The notes under the pieces were generated by a model, which saw nothing but the letters and a program-made list of their open reading frames with translations, had not been told where the DNA came from and did not search any database. Source: Rhizobium sp. ZPR4 (GTDB taxonomy: Bacteria > Pseudomonadota > Alphaproteobacteria > Rhizobiales > Rhizobiaceae). Taken from it: a stretch of DNA of 64,000 bases. Positions 37,215-47,615 of this stretch are shown piece by piece. Position 1 is the stretch's first letter. Each line of letters starts with the position of its first letter. The stretch spans positions 1,302,001 to 1,366,000 of the forward strand of contig NZ_CP157968.1 in assembly GCF_040215725.1 (NCBI RefSeq), in the 5' to 3' direction. Made by a program: the position numbers and the translations under genes.

Positions 37215-38613
37215 GAGCGGCGGGCAGGTTGGCGAGCCGCTCCGGCCGGAGCGCCTCGAAGAGCTGCTCGGCAGTCAGATATCCATGGTCGAGCACGATT
37301 TCCGGCACCGTACGTCCCGTTGCCAGCGCCTCGCGGGCAACTTTGGTCGCCGCCTGATAGCCGATCAACGGATTGAGCGCCGTGGCAAGGCCGATCGATT
37401 CCTGCAGGCGCTGTGCCATCAGAGCCGGATTGGCCGTGATGCCAGCGACGCAGCGCTCGGCAAGGATATTGCAGGCCGCGGTCAGATGCACGATGCTTTC
37501 CGACAGCGAACGCACGATGATCGGTTCGAAGGCGTTGAGCTGCAGCTGGCCTGCCTCCGCCGCCATGGTCACGGTGATGTCGTTGCCGATGACGGAGAAC
37601 GCCACCTGATTGACCATTTCCGGGATCACCGGATTGACCTTGCCGGGCATGATGCTCGAACCCGCCTGCATCGCCGGCAGCGTGATCTCGCCGATGCCGG
37701 CCCGCGGCCCGGACGATAGCAGACGCAGGTCGTTGCAGGTCTTCGACAGCTTCACTGCGACACGCTTCAGTACGCCGGAGAGATGGACGAAGGCGCCGGG
37801 ATCCTGCGTTGCTTCGATGAGGTCGCTTGCCGTGACCAGGGGGCGGCCTGTCAACTCAGCCAGATGAGTGCACGCAAGTGCTGCATAGCCGGCAGGCGCA
37901 TTGAGGCCGGTGCCGATGGCGGTGGCACCGAGATTGACCTCATGCAGCAGGGCTGCCGATTCGATCAGGCGGGACCGGTCTTCCCCGAGCATGACGGCGA
38001 AGGTTCTGAATTCCTGGCCGAGCGTCATCGGCACGGCATCCTGCAACTGAGTGCGACCGACCTTCAAAATGCCGTCGAACTCCTTGGCCTTGCACTCGAA
38101 AGCTTGCTGGAGCGTCTCCATTGCTGTCGCCAGATCATCGATCGCTTCGATCAGCGCGACATTGACGGCCGTCGGGTAGGCGTCGTTGGTCGACTGACTG
38201 AGATTGACGTGATCGTTCGGATGAAGGTGAGCATAGTCACCCTTGGCATGGCCGAGCAATTCGAGCCCGCGGTTGGCGATGACCTCATTGGCGTTCATGT
38301 TGGTGGAGGTGCCGGCGCCACCTTGAATGACGTCGACGACGAACTGATCGTGAAGCTCTCCGGCGCGGATTTCGCGGCAGGCGCGCACGATGGCGTCGAG
38401 CTTTTCCTTGCTGAGCAAGCCGAGTTCATGATTGGCGACGGCCGCTGCTTCTTTGACGAAGGCTAGGCCGCGGATGAGATGCGTATAGCGTCCGATCGGC
38501 GTTCCCGTGACCTGGAAGTTCTCAACCGCTCTTGCCGTGTGTACCCCCCAATAAACCTCAGCCGGAATATCCTTTTCGCCCAGCAGGTCATACTCGCTTC
38601 GCGTCTTGACCAC
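37186..38613 (-). CDS. aspA: Aspartate ammonia-lyase
   Basis: 475 aa from a GTG at 38613 with AGGAGG 5 nt upstream. The fumarase/aspartase signature GSSIMPGKVNP is at 318-328, and HPNDHVNLSQSTNDAYPTAVN and VIQGGAGTSTNMNANEVIAN are present. GSSIMPGKVNPVIPEMVNQ is of aspartase, not argininosuccinase, type. It deaminates L-aspartate to fumarate and ammonia. It is divergent from the permease and asparaginase genes, which would feed it aspartate. Two matching operator-like sites lie in the shared 275-bp promoter region. Confidence 0.93.
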   Translation of the reverse strand: MVKTRSEYDLLGEKDIPAEVYWGVHTARAVENFQVTGTPIGRYTHLIRGLAFVKEAAAVANHELGLLSKEKLDAIVRACREIRAGELHDQFVVDVIQGGAGTSTNMNANEVIANRGLELLGHAKGDYAHLHPNDHVNLSQSTNDAYPTAVNVALIEAIDDLATAMETLQQAFECKAKEFDGILKVGRTQLQDAVPMTLGQEFRTFAVMLGEDRSRLIESAALLHEVNLGATAIGTGLNAPAGYAALACTHLAELTGRPLVTASDLIEATQDPGAFVHLSGVLKRVAVKLSKTCNDLRLLSSGPRAGIGEITLPAMQAGSSIMPGKVNPVIPEMVNQVAFSVIGNDITVTMAAEAGQLQLNAFEPIIVRSLSESIVHLTAACNILAERCVAGITANPALMAQRLQESIGLATALNPLIGYQAATKVAREALATGRTVPEIVLDHGYLTAEQLFEALRPERLANLPAALNDAADPRR

Positions 38614-38653
38614 ATTATCCTCCTATGGTCGAAATCAAGTCATATCTGTCAAG

Positions 38654-38664
38654 CTGTAAGACAG
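38654..38664. promoter_or_regulatory. FadR-type operator candidate A (aspartase side)
   Basis: CTGTAAGACAG, a CTGT-N3-ACAG dyad fitting the GT-N3-AC pattern of FadR-type regulators. On the minus strand it sits beside a TTGACA hexamer in front of the aspartase gene. Read on that strand, 19 of 22 bases match candidate B. Confidence 0.65.
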
Positions 38665-38755
38665 ATTATTAGTCTGTTATCCGCTGTATCGAACTGCGTC
38701 AATAAGGTGGCAACCGGCTTGACAGGGTGGTGTTTCTATCACTAAGAGGAAAAAT

Positions 38756-38766
38756 CTGTCATACAG
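38756..38766. promoter_or_regulatory. FadR-type operator candidate B (permease side)
   Basis: CTGTCATACAG, again CTGT-N3-ACAG, 102 bp from candidate A and in opposite orientation. It is downstream of a TTGACA at 38719, where a bound repressor would block the permease/asparaginase transcript. Confidence 0.65.
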
Positions 38767-38888
38767 CATTACAGCATGACCGGCGATCGTTAGGCTCGAT
38801 CGGCGGCCTGATGAAGGCAACGGCATCCTGTCGGGTGCAAACGAGCACCCCGGACCCGTCCACGGACAAACGGCTCAAGGGAGGAGCA

Positions 38889-40340
38889 ATGTCAGTCGAC
38901 CCCATTCAAAATATCCCGGCGGATCGCCGGCCGCCGGTCAATGAGGATCTTGGCTATCATAAGGCGCTCAAGCCACGGCAGATCCAGATGATCGCCATCG
39001 GCGGCGCGATCGGCACCGGTCTTTTCCTTGGTGCGGGCGGACGTCTAGCCGCAGCCGGCCCCGCGCTCATCTTCGTCTATGCGCTGTGCGGTTTCTTCGC
39101 CTTCCTCGTGTTGCGCGCGCTCGGCGAACTGATCATGCACCGCCCGAGCTCCGGCTCCTTCGTCTCCTACGCCCGCGAATTCTACGGTGAGAAGATGGCC
39201 TTTGCGGTCGGCTGGATGTACTGGCTGAATTGGGCCATGACGTCGGTTGCCGATGTGACGGCCGTCGCCCTCTACATGAACTTCTTCAAGCACTATGTTC
39301 CCTGGCTTGCCGGCATCGACCAGTGGGTCTTTGCGCTGGTTGCGCTGATGGTGGTGCTGGCCATGAACCTTTTGTCGGTAAAGGTCTTCGGCGAACTGGA
39401 ATTCTGGTTCAGCCTGGTCAAGGTTCTGGCGTTGGCCAGCTTCCTCGTCATCGGTATCTATTTTGTCGTCTCCGGCACTCCGATTGCCGGTCATTCAGCA
39501 GGTTTCAGCATCATCAGCGACAGCGGCGGCTTCTTCCCCAATGGCATTTTGCCCGCCTTCGTCATCATTCAGGGCGTCGTCTTTGCCTATGCGTCGATCG
39601 AGCTGATCGGCACGACGGCAGGTGAAACCGAGGATCCCCGCAAGGTGATGCCGGGTGCGATCCGCACGGTGGTCGCGCGCCTGCTGATCTTTTATGTCGG
39701 TTCGGTGCTGCTTCTGTCGCTGCTTTTGCCTTACACGGCCTATAAGGCCGGTGAGAGCCCGTTCGTCACCTTCTTCGGGACGATCGGCATCCAAGGCGCC
39801 GATATCATCATGAACCTCGTCGTGCTGACTGCCGTGCTCTCCTCGCTGAATGCAGGCCTTTACTCCACCGGCCGCATCCTGCATTCGATGGCGGTCTCCG
39901 GCTCGGCGCCGGCAGCGCTTGCCAAGATGAACAAGGCCGGCGTGCCCTATGGCGGCATTGCGGTGACGGCCGCCGTCACCGTCATCGGTGTGGCATTGAA
40001 CGCTGTCGTGCCGTCGGCTGCTTTCGAGATCGCCCTTAATCTCTCGGCACTCGGGATCATTTCGGCCTGGGGCGTGATCGTATTGTGCCAGCTGAAGCTC
40101 TGGAAGCTTTCCAAGCGCGGCGAGATGGCGCGTCCGGATTTCCGCATGTTCGGCGCGCCCTATACCGGTATCCTGACGCTCATCTTCCTCTTTGCGGTGC
40201 TGGTATTGATGGCGCTCGATTATCCGGTCGGCACCTGGACGATCGCGTCCCTCGTCCTGATCGCGCCGGCCCTCGTCATCGGCTGGTATCTGTTGCGTGA
40301 CCGCATCTATCGGCTCGCGGCCGAGCGGGGCCAGTCGTGA
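38889..40340 (+). CDS. ansP: L-asparagine / amino-acid permease (AAT family)
   Basis: 483 aa from the ATG at 38889 (GGGAGGAG upstream), 12 membrane spans. The AAT-family signature at the first helix is complete: [45 protein letters not shown], with [39 protein letters not shown] following. This is most like AnsP/GabP-type permeases of proton-coupled amino-acid import. It is cotranscribed with an asparaginase gene through a 4-bp overlap, so asparagine is the likely substrate. Upstream in-frame residues before this ATG are not permease-like. Confidence 0.87.
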   Translation: MSVDPIQNIPADRRPPVNEDLGYHKALKPRQIQMIAIGGAIGTGLFLGAGGRLAAAGPALIFVYALCGFFAFLVLRALGELIMHRPSSGSFVSYAREFYGEKMAFAVGWMYWLNWAMTSVADVTAVALYMNFFKHYVPWLAGIDQWVFALVALMVVLAMNLLSVKVFGELEFWFSLVKVLALASFLVIGIYFVVSGTPIAGHSAGFSIISDSGGFFPNGILPAFVIIQGVVFAYASIELIGTTAGETEDPRKVMPGAIRTVVARLLIFYVGSVLLLSLLLPYTAYKAGESPFVTFFGTIGIQGADIIMNLVVLTAVLSSLNAGLYSTGRILHSMAVSGSAPAALAKMNKAGVPYGGIAVTAAVTVIGVALNAVVPSAAFEIALNLSALGIISAWGVIVLCQLKLWKLSKRGEMARPDFRMFGAPYTGILTLIFLFAVLVLMALDYPVGTWTIASLVLIAPALVIGWYLLRDRIYRLAAERGQS

Positions 40341-41299
40341 CGGCAGCGCAAGTCAATCCGCTGGTGGCAGTCATTGCCACCGGCGGTACCATTGCAAGCG
40401 AACGCACCGACAGCGGCGCCAGCATCCCGTCATTGACGGGAGAAAGCCTGCTGGCGCTGCTTCCCGACATGCCTGTCGATCTCAAGCCCATTGAACTGAT
40501 GGCAAAGGATTCGGCGAGCCTCACACTCGCCGACATGCAGGGGATCAGCGACAAGGTCGGTGAATTGCTTGGCGATGCCGCGGTCAGCGGCATCGTCGTT
40601 CTGCATGGCACGGACGCGATGGAAGAGACGGCGCTGCTCGTTCATCTGCAGCATGGACTGAGCAAGCCGGTCGTGTTCACGGGCGCACAATTCACTGCCG
40701 ATCACCCCAGAGCCGATGGCCCTGCCAACCTCGCAGCGGCCGTTACCGCCGCCATCGAGCCGACGAATGCGGGCCGTGGCGTGCTCGTCTGTTTCGGCGG
40801 CCGGCTGTTGCCCGCATGGGGACTCTATAAGCGGTCCTCGGATGTCGGCGATGCCTTCAGGCAGTCGCGGCCGCTCGAAAATCCGCCAAGCCCGCGCCTT
40901 GCGGCAGCCCTCGATAGCGTGCGTGTCGATATCGTTGCGATCTATCCGGGGTGCGATTCGGTACATGTAGATGCGAGTCTCAGGGCCGACGCGCATGGTA
41001 TCGTTCTGGCGGCCCTCGGTTCGGGCAACGCCAATCCGCGTCTGGTCGAAGCCATCAGGCGCTGTGCCGGTGTCGGCGTGCCGGTTGTGGTCTCCAGCCG
41101 CGTGCCGGATGGGTTCCTTGTTTCAAGCTATGGCGGTGGTGGTGGCGGACATGATCTTGCCGAAGCCGGCGCAATTCATTCCTCCACACTGCGCCCGGGG
41201 CAGGCGAGAATCCTGCTGGCGGCGCTTGTCGCATCCGGTGCCGGCGCCGAGGCGATCGAGCACGCGTTTGCGGACTTCAGCGGCAGCGCGACGCCCTGA
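40337..41299 (+). CDS. ansA: L-asparaginase (bacterial type)
   Basis: 320 aa from a GTG overlapping the permease stop. The first catalytic motif [12 protein letters not shown] (Thr15) is near the N-terminus and the second, [15 protein letters not shown], near residue 88; [17 protein letters not shown] and SYGGGGGG follow. These place it in the classical bacterial asparaginase family. No signal peptide, so cytoplasmic. It makes aspartate, which the divergent aspartase turns to fumarate. The induced asparaginase of R. etli is a different fold family as far as I recall, so the operon may have recruited another enzyme here. Confidence 0.9.
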   Translation: MTAAQVNPLVAVIATGGTIASERTDSGASIPSLTGESLLALLPDMPVDLKPIELMAKDSASLTLADMQGISDKVGELLGDAAVSGIVVLHGTDAMEETALLVHLQHGLSKPVVFTGAQFTADHPRADGPANLAAAVTAAIEPTNAGRGVLVCFGGRLLPAWGLYKRSSDVGDAFRQSRPLENPPSPRLAAALDSVRVDIVAIYPGCDSVHVDASLRADAHGIVLAALGSGNANPRLVEAIRRCAGVGVPVVVSSRVPDGFLVSSYGGGGGGHDLAEAGAIHSSTLRPGQARILLAALVASGAGAEAIEHAFADFSGSATP

Positions 41300-41309
41300 T
41301 CGCGCCATG

Positions 41310-41342
41310 AAAAAGGGCCGGCCGTCGATGACGGCGCGGCCC
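41310..41342 (-). terminator. Intrinsic terminator of the isocitrate lyase operon
   Basis: A 12-bp stem with one bulge (GGGCCGGCCGTC / GACGGCGCGGCCC) and a 3-nt loop; on the minus strand it is followed by five U. It lies 26 bp after the small gene downstream of aceA. Confidence 0.8.
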
Positions 41343-41367
41343 GAACATTGGCTGGGTAGTGTCTTCG

Positions 41368-41613
41368 TCAGGCCGTGTGCGCAGCCTTGGCGACGACGAC
41401 GGGGATCAGGAGATCACCCCAGTTGCCGTTGCCGCCATGGTGGCGGGCCGAGCGGACGAGTTCGACCGAAACACCGGCTTCGACGGCATTCATGACGGCC
41501 TGGTTGAGACGATGCAACTCATTGGCCAACATGCGGATGACGGCCTGCTGGTCGGCATTCATGGTGAGAGACTGCTCCTCGGCCCTCTCGCGAACGCGTG
41601 CTATCGATGCCAT
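41368..41613 (-). CDS. Small protein encoded downstream of aceA, function unknown
   Basis: 81 aa from the ATG at 41613 with AAGGAG upstream. Sequence: MASIARVRERAEEQSLTMNADQQAVIRMLANELHRL, an amphipathic helical region, then NQAVMNAVEAGVSVELVRSARHHGGNGNWGDLLIPVVVAKAAHTA. I do not recognise a family. It lies 26 bp after isocitrate lyase and before the operon terminator, so it is probably cotranscribed and may be linked to C2 metabolism. No signal peptide or membrane span. Confidence 0.65.
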   Translation of the reverse strand: MASIARVRERAEEQSLTMNADQQAVIRMLANELHRLNQAVMNAVEAGVSVELVRSARHHGGNGNWGDLLIPVVVAKAAHTA

Positions 41614-41639
41614 TTCATTCTCCTTCTGTGATCCCGATA

Positions 41640-42929
<1,290 letters not shown>

Positions 42930-42986
42930 GCGATTCTCCCGATACTTCCTCTCGATCCTCCGATCGATCTCGATTGCATGACTAGT

Positions 42987-43124
42987 TTTACAATATTGAT
43001 GCTGTGGGAGCGAGAGAAACTAGAAAATCCCGTTAGATAAAAGGGTTATGATGTGTTATCGTTGACATTGGTCCACAGTAAAGTTGTAAATATTGTAAAA
43101 AATTGTTGGCTGGAAAATTGTAAA
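42987..43124. promoter_or_regulatory. Four TTGTAAA/TTTACAA motifs in the aceA-regulator intergenic region
   Basis: TTTACAA at 42987-42993 near the aceA side; TTGTAAA at 43084-43090, 43093-43099 and 43118-43124 near the regulator start, the first two spaced 9 bp apart. The pattern suggests an AT-rich recognition element for the divergent regulator. Confidence 0.6.
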
Positions 43125-43135
43125 AGGTATGACAT

Positions 43136-44548
43136 ATGGTTGAGCGCAAGATCTTTGCCGGTCCGAAGGTTCGACGAATCCGCATGGGTCTCGGTCTGAC
43201 GCAAACGACGATGGCGCAGGCCCTTGATATCTCGCCGTCCTATCTCAATCTCATCGAGCGCAATCAGCGGCCGCTGACCGTGCAACTGCTGTTGAAGCTG
43301 GCGTCGGTCTATAAGGTCGACCTCGACGAATTGCAGGGTGAGCAGGGCGGCAGCGCAGGGCAGTTGCGGGAAGTCTTTGCCGACCCATTGCTTGCAGGGG
43401 AGATTCCAGGCGATCAGGAGCTGATCGAACTTGCCGACGCGGCGCCGAATGCGGCAAACGGCATGATCCGGCTCTACCGCGCCTATCGCGAGCAGGCGGC
43501 AAGGCTATCCGATCTCGCCGAGCTCCTGTCGCGCGAGGGCAGGGTTGCCGATGTCGCCGGACCGCGTCTGCCGCTCGACGAGGTTCACGACCGGCTGCAG
43601 TCGCGTCCGAATTTCTTTGCTCGCATCGAAGATGCGGCAGAGACCTTTCATGAACGCCTGTCGCCCGGTGACGATATCGTAGGCGCGCTGAAGGCATGGT
43701 TGAAGGGTGAGCATGGCATAGCGGTGCGCCTATTGCCGGTCCGCTCCATGCCTGGCCTGCGGCGGCGCTACGACCGGCATTCGATGCGGCTTTTCTTGTC
43801 GGAGCGTCTGTCGCCCTTCGATCAGATCCGGGAGATTGCGACTGAAGTTTCTCTTTTAGCCCTGCGTGAGGAGATCGCCGTCGAGCTGAACACCCTTGCG
43901 CTTTCGACGCCTGAGGCCAACCGTATCGCCCGTTTCGAGCTGGCGCGCTATGCTTCCCATGCGCTTCTTATGCCCTATGGCGCCTATCTCTCGGCAGCGC
44001 AGCGAATGCATTATGATATCGATGGTCTAGGTGCCCGTTTCGGCGTTTCCTACGAGCAGGCCGCCACGCGGCTGACCAACCTGCAGCGTCCAGGCACATC
44101 TGGCATTCCGTTTTTCCTGATGGAGATCGACAATGCCGGCCATCGCCTGCGCAAGGCCGGGGCACAAGGCTTTCCACAGGCGCGCTTCGGCGGTGCCTGT
44201 CCGAAGCTCAATATCCACGCCGCCTTCGCTCAGCCCGGACAGATATTGGTGGACGCTGCCCAGATGCCTGACGGTACCGGCTTTCTGACCGTATCGAGGA
44301 CGATCGAGGGACCGCGGGCCGACTTCGGAGAAAGGGTGCGCCGCACGGCACTTCTCATCGGCTGCGATATCGCCCATCGCGACGAGGTGATCTATGGAAA
44401 GGCGCTGGGTACCAATCAGGTCATGATCGGTCCTGCTTGTCGCCTATGCGAACGTCAGGGCTGTCTGGCAAGAGCCGAACCGCCGGTTACGCGTCCGCTT
44501 GGTCTCGATGAAATGGTGGCCGGTCTGAGTGTATTCGATTTTCAGTGA
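43136..44548 (+). CDS. ScfR/RamB-like XRE-family regulator of short-chain fatty-acid metabolism
   Basis: 470 aa. N-terminal XRE HTH (KVRRIRMGLGLTQTTMAQALDISPSYLNLIERNQRPLTVQLLLKLASVYKVDLDEL), a middle IrrE-like region (ELNTLALSTPEANRIARFELARYASHALLMPYGAYLSAAQ) without the HExxH of active proteases, and a C-terminal DUF2083-type domain ending with a Cys cluster (CPKLNI ... GPACRLCERQGCLARAEPP). This is the ScfR/RamB family that controls glyoxylate-shunt and acyl-CoA genes. The Cys cluster may bind metal or sense redox. Divergent from aceA, its likely target. Confidence 0.88.
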   Translation: MVERKIFAGPKVRRIRMGLGLTQTTMAQALDISPSYLNLIERNQRPLTVQLLLKLASVYKVDLDELQGEQGGSAGQLREVFADPLLAGEIPGDQELIELADAAPNAANGMIRLYRAYREQAARLSDLAELLSREGRVADVAGPRLPLDEVHDRLQSRPNFFARIEDAAETFHERLSPGDDIVGALKAWLKGEHGIAVRLLPVRSMPGLRRRYDRHSMRLFLSERLSPFDQIREIATEVSLLALREEIAVELNTLALSTPEANRIARFELARYASHALLMPYGAYLSAAQRMHYDIDGLGARFGVSYEQAATRLTNLQRPGTSGIPFFLMEIDNAGHRLRKAGAQGFPQARFGGACPKLNIHAAFAQPGQILVDAAQMPDGTGFLTVSRTIEGPRADFGERVRRTALLIGCDIAHRDEVIYGKALGTNQVMIGPACRLCERQGCLARAEPPVTRPLGLDEMVAGLSVFDFQ

Positions 44549-44572
44549 CTGCGTTGATCATTGTCGTTCAGA

Positions 44573-44606
44573 AGGGGAGCCGGGCGCCAAGCCTCGGCTC
44601 CTTTCT
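44573..44606 (+). terminator. Terminator after the regulator gene
   Basis: GGAGCCG / CGGCTCC stem (44576-44582 with 44595-44601), extended by wobble pairs, followed by TTTCTT. It sits between two converging genes. Confidence 0.65.
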
Positions 44607-44626
44607 TATCCGCTCGTGCGGGCAAA

Positions 44627-46348
44627 TCAGGCATAAAGCCCGAATTGTGCATTATGCAGCCGCGCATAAGCGCCGTGGCGGGCGAGCAATTCATCATGCG
44701 ATCCCTGTTCGACAATGCCGTTGTCGCCCATGACGATGATGCGGTCGGCGTTGCGGATCGTCGACAATCTGTGAGCGACGACCAGGGTCGTGCGGCCTTT
44801 CGCAAGCTCCGATAGAGCCTGCTGGATTGCGTATTCGGTTGCTGTATCGAGCGCGGACGTGGCCTCATCGAGAATGAGGATCGGCGGATCTTTCAGGAAG
44901 ATGCGTGCGATCGCGAGGCGCTGCTTCTGTCCGCCGGAAAGCTTGACGCCGCGCTCGCCCGTCGGCGTATCGAGGCCGGCGGGCAGGGATCGGACGAATT
45001 CGTCCAGCGAGGCGCGCTGCAACGCCGTCATGATGTCTTCGTCGGTCGCGCCGAGCTTTCCATAGGCGATGTTCTCGCGAATGGTCGAGCCGAACAGGAA
45101 GACGTCCTGCTGCACGATACCGATCTGGTTGCGTAGCGAGGCCTGCGTCATGTCGCGGATGTCGATGCCGTCGATCGTGATGCTGCCGGCTGTTACGTCG
45201 TAAAAGCGCGGCAGCAGCGAGCAGATCGTCGTCTTGCCGGTGCCCGAAGCGCCGACGAAAGCGACGGTCTCGCCAGGCGCGATCGTCAGAGAAAGATCTT
45301 GGAAGATTTCAACATGGTCGGAATAGCCGAAGCCGACATGCTTATAGGCGATATCACCCTTCAAATAATCGACTGCGATCGCATTCGGCCGGTCGGCAAG
45401 ATCGGGTTCCGTATCGATCAGCGACAGGAAGCGTTTGAAGCCGGCAATGCCCTTGGGATAGGTTTCGATCACCGATGTGATCTTGTCGATCGGGCGGAAG
45501 AAGACATTGATGAGCAGCAGGAAGCTGATGAAGCCGCCATAGCTCAGTTCGCCCGATATGACGAACCAGGTTCCGCCCATCATCACGATAAGCTGCACCA
45601 GACGCGTGCTGAAATAGCTAAGCGCGATGCTTGCAGTCATATAGGCGTAACCATCGAGCTTGGTCGCCTTGTAGTCCTCGTTGTCGCTGGCAAACAGCTG
45701 GCTTTCATACCGTTCATTGGCGAAAGCCTTGACCACCCGGATACCGCCGACAGTTTCCTGCATCCGCGTATTGAAGTTGCCGACCTTGCCGAACAGGCTG
45801 CGCGAATTCAGCGTCATCTTCGAGCCGTAGCGGCTGACGAGCCAGGTCATGAACGGCACGATGGTCGTCGTCAGCAGCGCCAGCTTCCAATGAACGCTGA
45901 ACATCAGCAGGAAAGCGCCGATGAAGGTCATGATCGCGATGAACAGGTCCTCGGGGCCATGGTGGGCGATCTCGCCCACTTCCTCAAGATCCTTGGTGAC
46001 GTGGGTGATCAGATGACCGGTGCGGTTGTTATCGAAGTACCGGAAGGAGAGCTTCTGGATATGATCGAAGGCCTGGCGGCGCATGTCGGATTCGATCGAG
46101 ATGCCGAGCGCATGGCCCCAATAGTTGACGATCGCCGAGAGGCCCGTCGCCACAGCATAGACGACAAGCAACACAGCTGCCGTTGCAAAAATGAGACCCC
46201 AGTCGCGCCCTGGCAGGAGCTGATCGATGAAGAGCTTGATGGCCAGCGGAAAGCCGAGTTCCAGCAGGCCCGCGAGCACGGCGCAGCCGAAATCAAGGAA
46301 GAACAGCGTCTTGTAGCGGGCATAATAGAAAAAGAAACGACGTAGCAT
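44627..46348 (-). CDS. ABC exporter half-transporter (MsbA-like)
   Basis: 573 aa. Six membrane spans in the first ~310 residues (YKTLFFLDFGCAVLAGLLELGFPLAIKLFIDQLL, GLIFATAAVLLVVYAVATGLS), then the NBD: GETVAFVGASGTGKTT (Walker A), Q-loop QQDVFLFGSTIRENIAYG, LSGGQKQRLAIARIFLKDPPILILDEATSALD, HRLSTIRNAD. It works as a homodimer; likely a lipid, drug or peptide exporter, substrate unknown. A possible tiny leader peptide with a strong ribosome site lies just upstream. Confidence 0.92.
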   Translation of the reverse strand: MLRRFFFYYARYKTLFFLDFGCAVLAGLLELGFPLAIKLFIDQLLPGRDWGLIFATAAVLLVVYAVATGLSAIVNYWGHALGISIESDMRRQAFDHIQKLSFRYFDNNRTGHLITHVTKDLEEVGEIAHHGPEDLFIAIMTFIGAFLLMFSVHWKLALLTTTIVPFMTWLVSRYGSKMTLNSRSLFGKVGNFNTRMQETVGGIRVVKAFANERYESQLFASDNEDYKATKLDGYAYMTASIALSYFSTRLVQLIVMMGGTWFVISGELSYGGFISFLLLINVFFRPIDKITSVIETYPKGIAGFKRFLSLIDTEPDLADRPNAIAVDYLKGDIAYKHVGFGYSDHVEIFQDLSLTIAPGETVAFVGASGTGKTTICSLLPRFYDVTAGSITIDGIDIRDMTQASLRNQIGIVQQDVFLFGSTIRENIAYGKLGATDEDIMTALQRASLDEFVRSLPAGLDTPTGERGVKLSGGQKQRLAIARIFLKDPPILILDEATSALDTATEYAIQQALSELAKGRTTLVVAHRLSTIRNADRIIVMGDNGIVEQGSHDELLARHGAYARLHNAQFGLYA

Positions 46349-46670
46349 GAATGCCCTCCATGGGCATTGAAGAGGATAGAAGAGACAAGAACGGACCGAA
46401 CGACAGCCCGAATTCGGCGTCGCCGTTCAGCGTCAGTGGGTGCCGAAATTTCTCATCTGGCGATCCTCCTGCTTGAGTCGCGCGTTTGGTATAACCGAGG
46501 CGTGCAACCTTGTCACCTTTATAACGATGAGTAACTGCTGCCGTGCGGAGACTGCGGTTTGGAGGCGGAAAGATGTGCGTTTTGAATGGCGGCGCTGCTC
46601 CGTGACGGATCTCTGCCTGCAACCATGAACTCGCAATATGTGCCGACGAGAATGTGGCTCGTTCTAGCTT
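46349..46670. other. 322-bp region upstream of the exporter gene
   Basis: No conventional gene. On the minus strand a GGAGGATC ribosome site is followed by a seven-codon frame, MRNFGTH, at 46456-46433, then 84 bp to the exporter ATG. The rest should hold the exporter promoter and the 3' end of the sugar-kinase operon. An imperfect inverted segment near 46411-46441 could form a hairpin after the tiny frame. Confidence 0.4.
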
Positions 46671-47615
46671 TCAAAGTGAATGAGATCGGCGGATCACGTC
46701 GGCCCGCGTCGGTGCCCCGGATCTTCCCCCAAACATCTCGCACTTGATGGCGGCAGCGATGGAGGAAAAGCGGATTGCATCTGCCGGCGGCATTCCTTCC
46801 GCGATTGCGAGAGCGAAGGCGCCGTGAAAGATGTCCCCGGCGGCGAGCGTATCGGCGGCCTTGACGGAAATGGTCGGGCAATGCGCGACTTCGTTGTTTT
46901 GTTCGCCGAACCAGTAGCTACCGGCCGCCCCTGCCGTCACGCAGATGAAAGCATGATTGAAGCGCTGTTTCAGAAGATGCGTCATCTCGGACACATCGCT
47001 CGTTCCCGTCAGGCGATGCGCAGCCGGTTCGGAGAAAACAATATGGGTGGCTTCCGGCGCCAGTTGCTCGATGATGCCGTCAGGCGCCACGTCGCCGTCG
47101 AGAATGGCCGGCTTGCCCATCGCTTTGGCAGCTTTGAGAACCTGCAGTGCCAATGCTGGCCAGCGTACGTCGACCAGCGCGGCATCGAATACAGCGATAT
47201 CTTCGGCCGTGAATTCCTTCACCGTATGGTGCAGCTTTGGATCGTAGAAGGGAACGATCAGCCTTTCGCCGTCATCGTCCACCAGGATGGTCGAGACGGC
47301 GGAGCGTGCGCCCTCCACCTGCGACATGCCGCTGACATTGATGCCGGCGACATCCAGATCGCGGATAATGCGCTCGCCAGTATCGTCGCGGCCAACGGCA
47401 CCCCACAGGCTTGCCTTACCGCCGAGCCGGACAATGGCATAGGCTGCGCTCGAGGCCATGCCTTCGGCGATCTGCAGCATGTCGTAAGGCAGCACCTTCC
47501 CCTGACCTTGGGGGAGGGCGCGGACGCGAAAGAGCGTATCCAGAACGGCAGCGCCGACGCATAGAACATGCTTGGGATCGCCGGCCGGCGGATCGAGGAT
47601 CGATGGAGCGTTCAA
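46671..47615 (-). CDS. PfkB-family sugar kinase
   Basis: 314 aa from a TTG at 47615 that overlaps the ATPase stop (TTGA). PfkB features: VLCVGAAVLDTLFRV start, GKVLPYDMLQIAEGMASSAAYAIVRLGGKASLWGAVGRDDTG, and the C-terminal signature DTLAAGDIFHGAFALAIAEG with the catalytic Asp. The classical second motif reads DTLAAGD instead of DTxGAGD, one change. The longer in-frame extension is antisense to the ATPase. It phosphorylates the imported sugar or sugar acid; a DapA-like aldolase is at the other end of the operon, so a ketodeoxy sugar acid is a fair guess. Confidence 0.87.
   Translation of the reverse strand: MNAPSILDPPAGDPKHVLCVGAAVLDTLFRVRALPQGQGKVLPYDMLQIAEGMASSAAYAIVRLGGKASLWGAVGRDDTGERIIRDLDVAGINVSGMSQVEGARSAVSTILVDDDGERLIVPFYDPKLHHTVKEFTAEDIAVFDAALVDVRWPALALQVLKAAKAMGKPAILDGDVAPDGIIEQLAPEATHIVFSEPAAHRLTGTSDVSEMTHLLKQRFNHAFICVTAGAAGSYWFGEQNNEVAHCPTISVKAADTLAAGDIFHGAFALAIAEGMPPADAIRFSSIAAAIKCEMFGGRSGAPTRADVIRRSHSL

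Noticed and set aside
44627..46348. Exporter as part of the sugar-kinase operon
   Set aside because: A 322-bp gap separates them and the exporter type is unrelated to import; probably its own unit.
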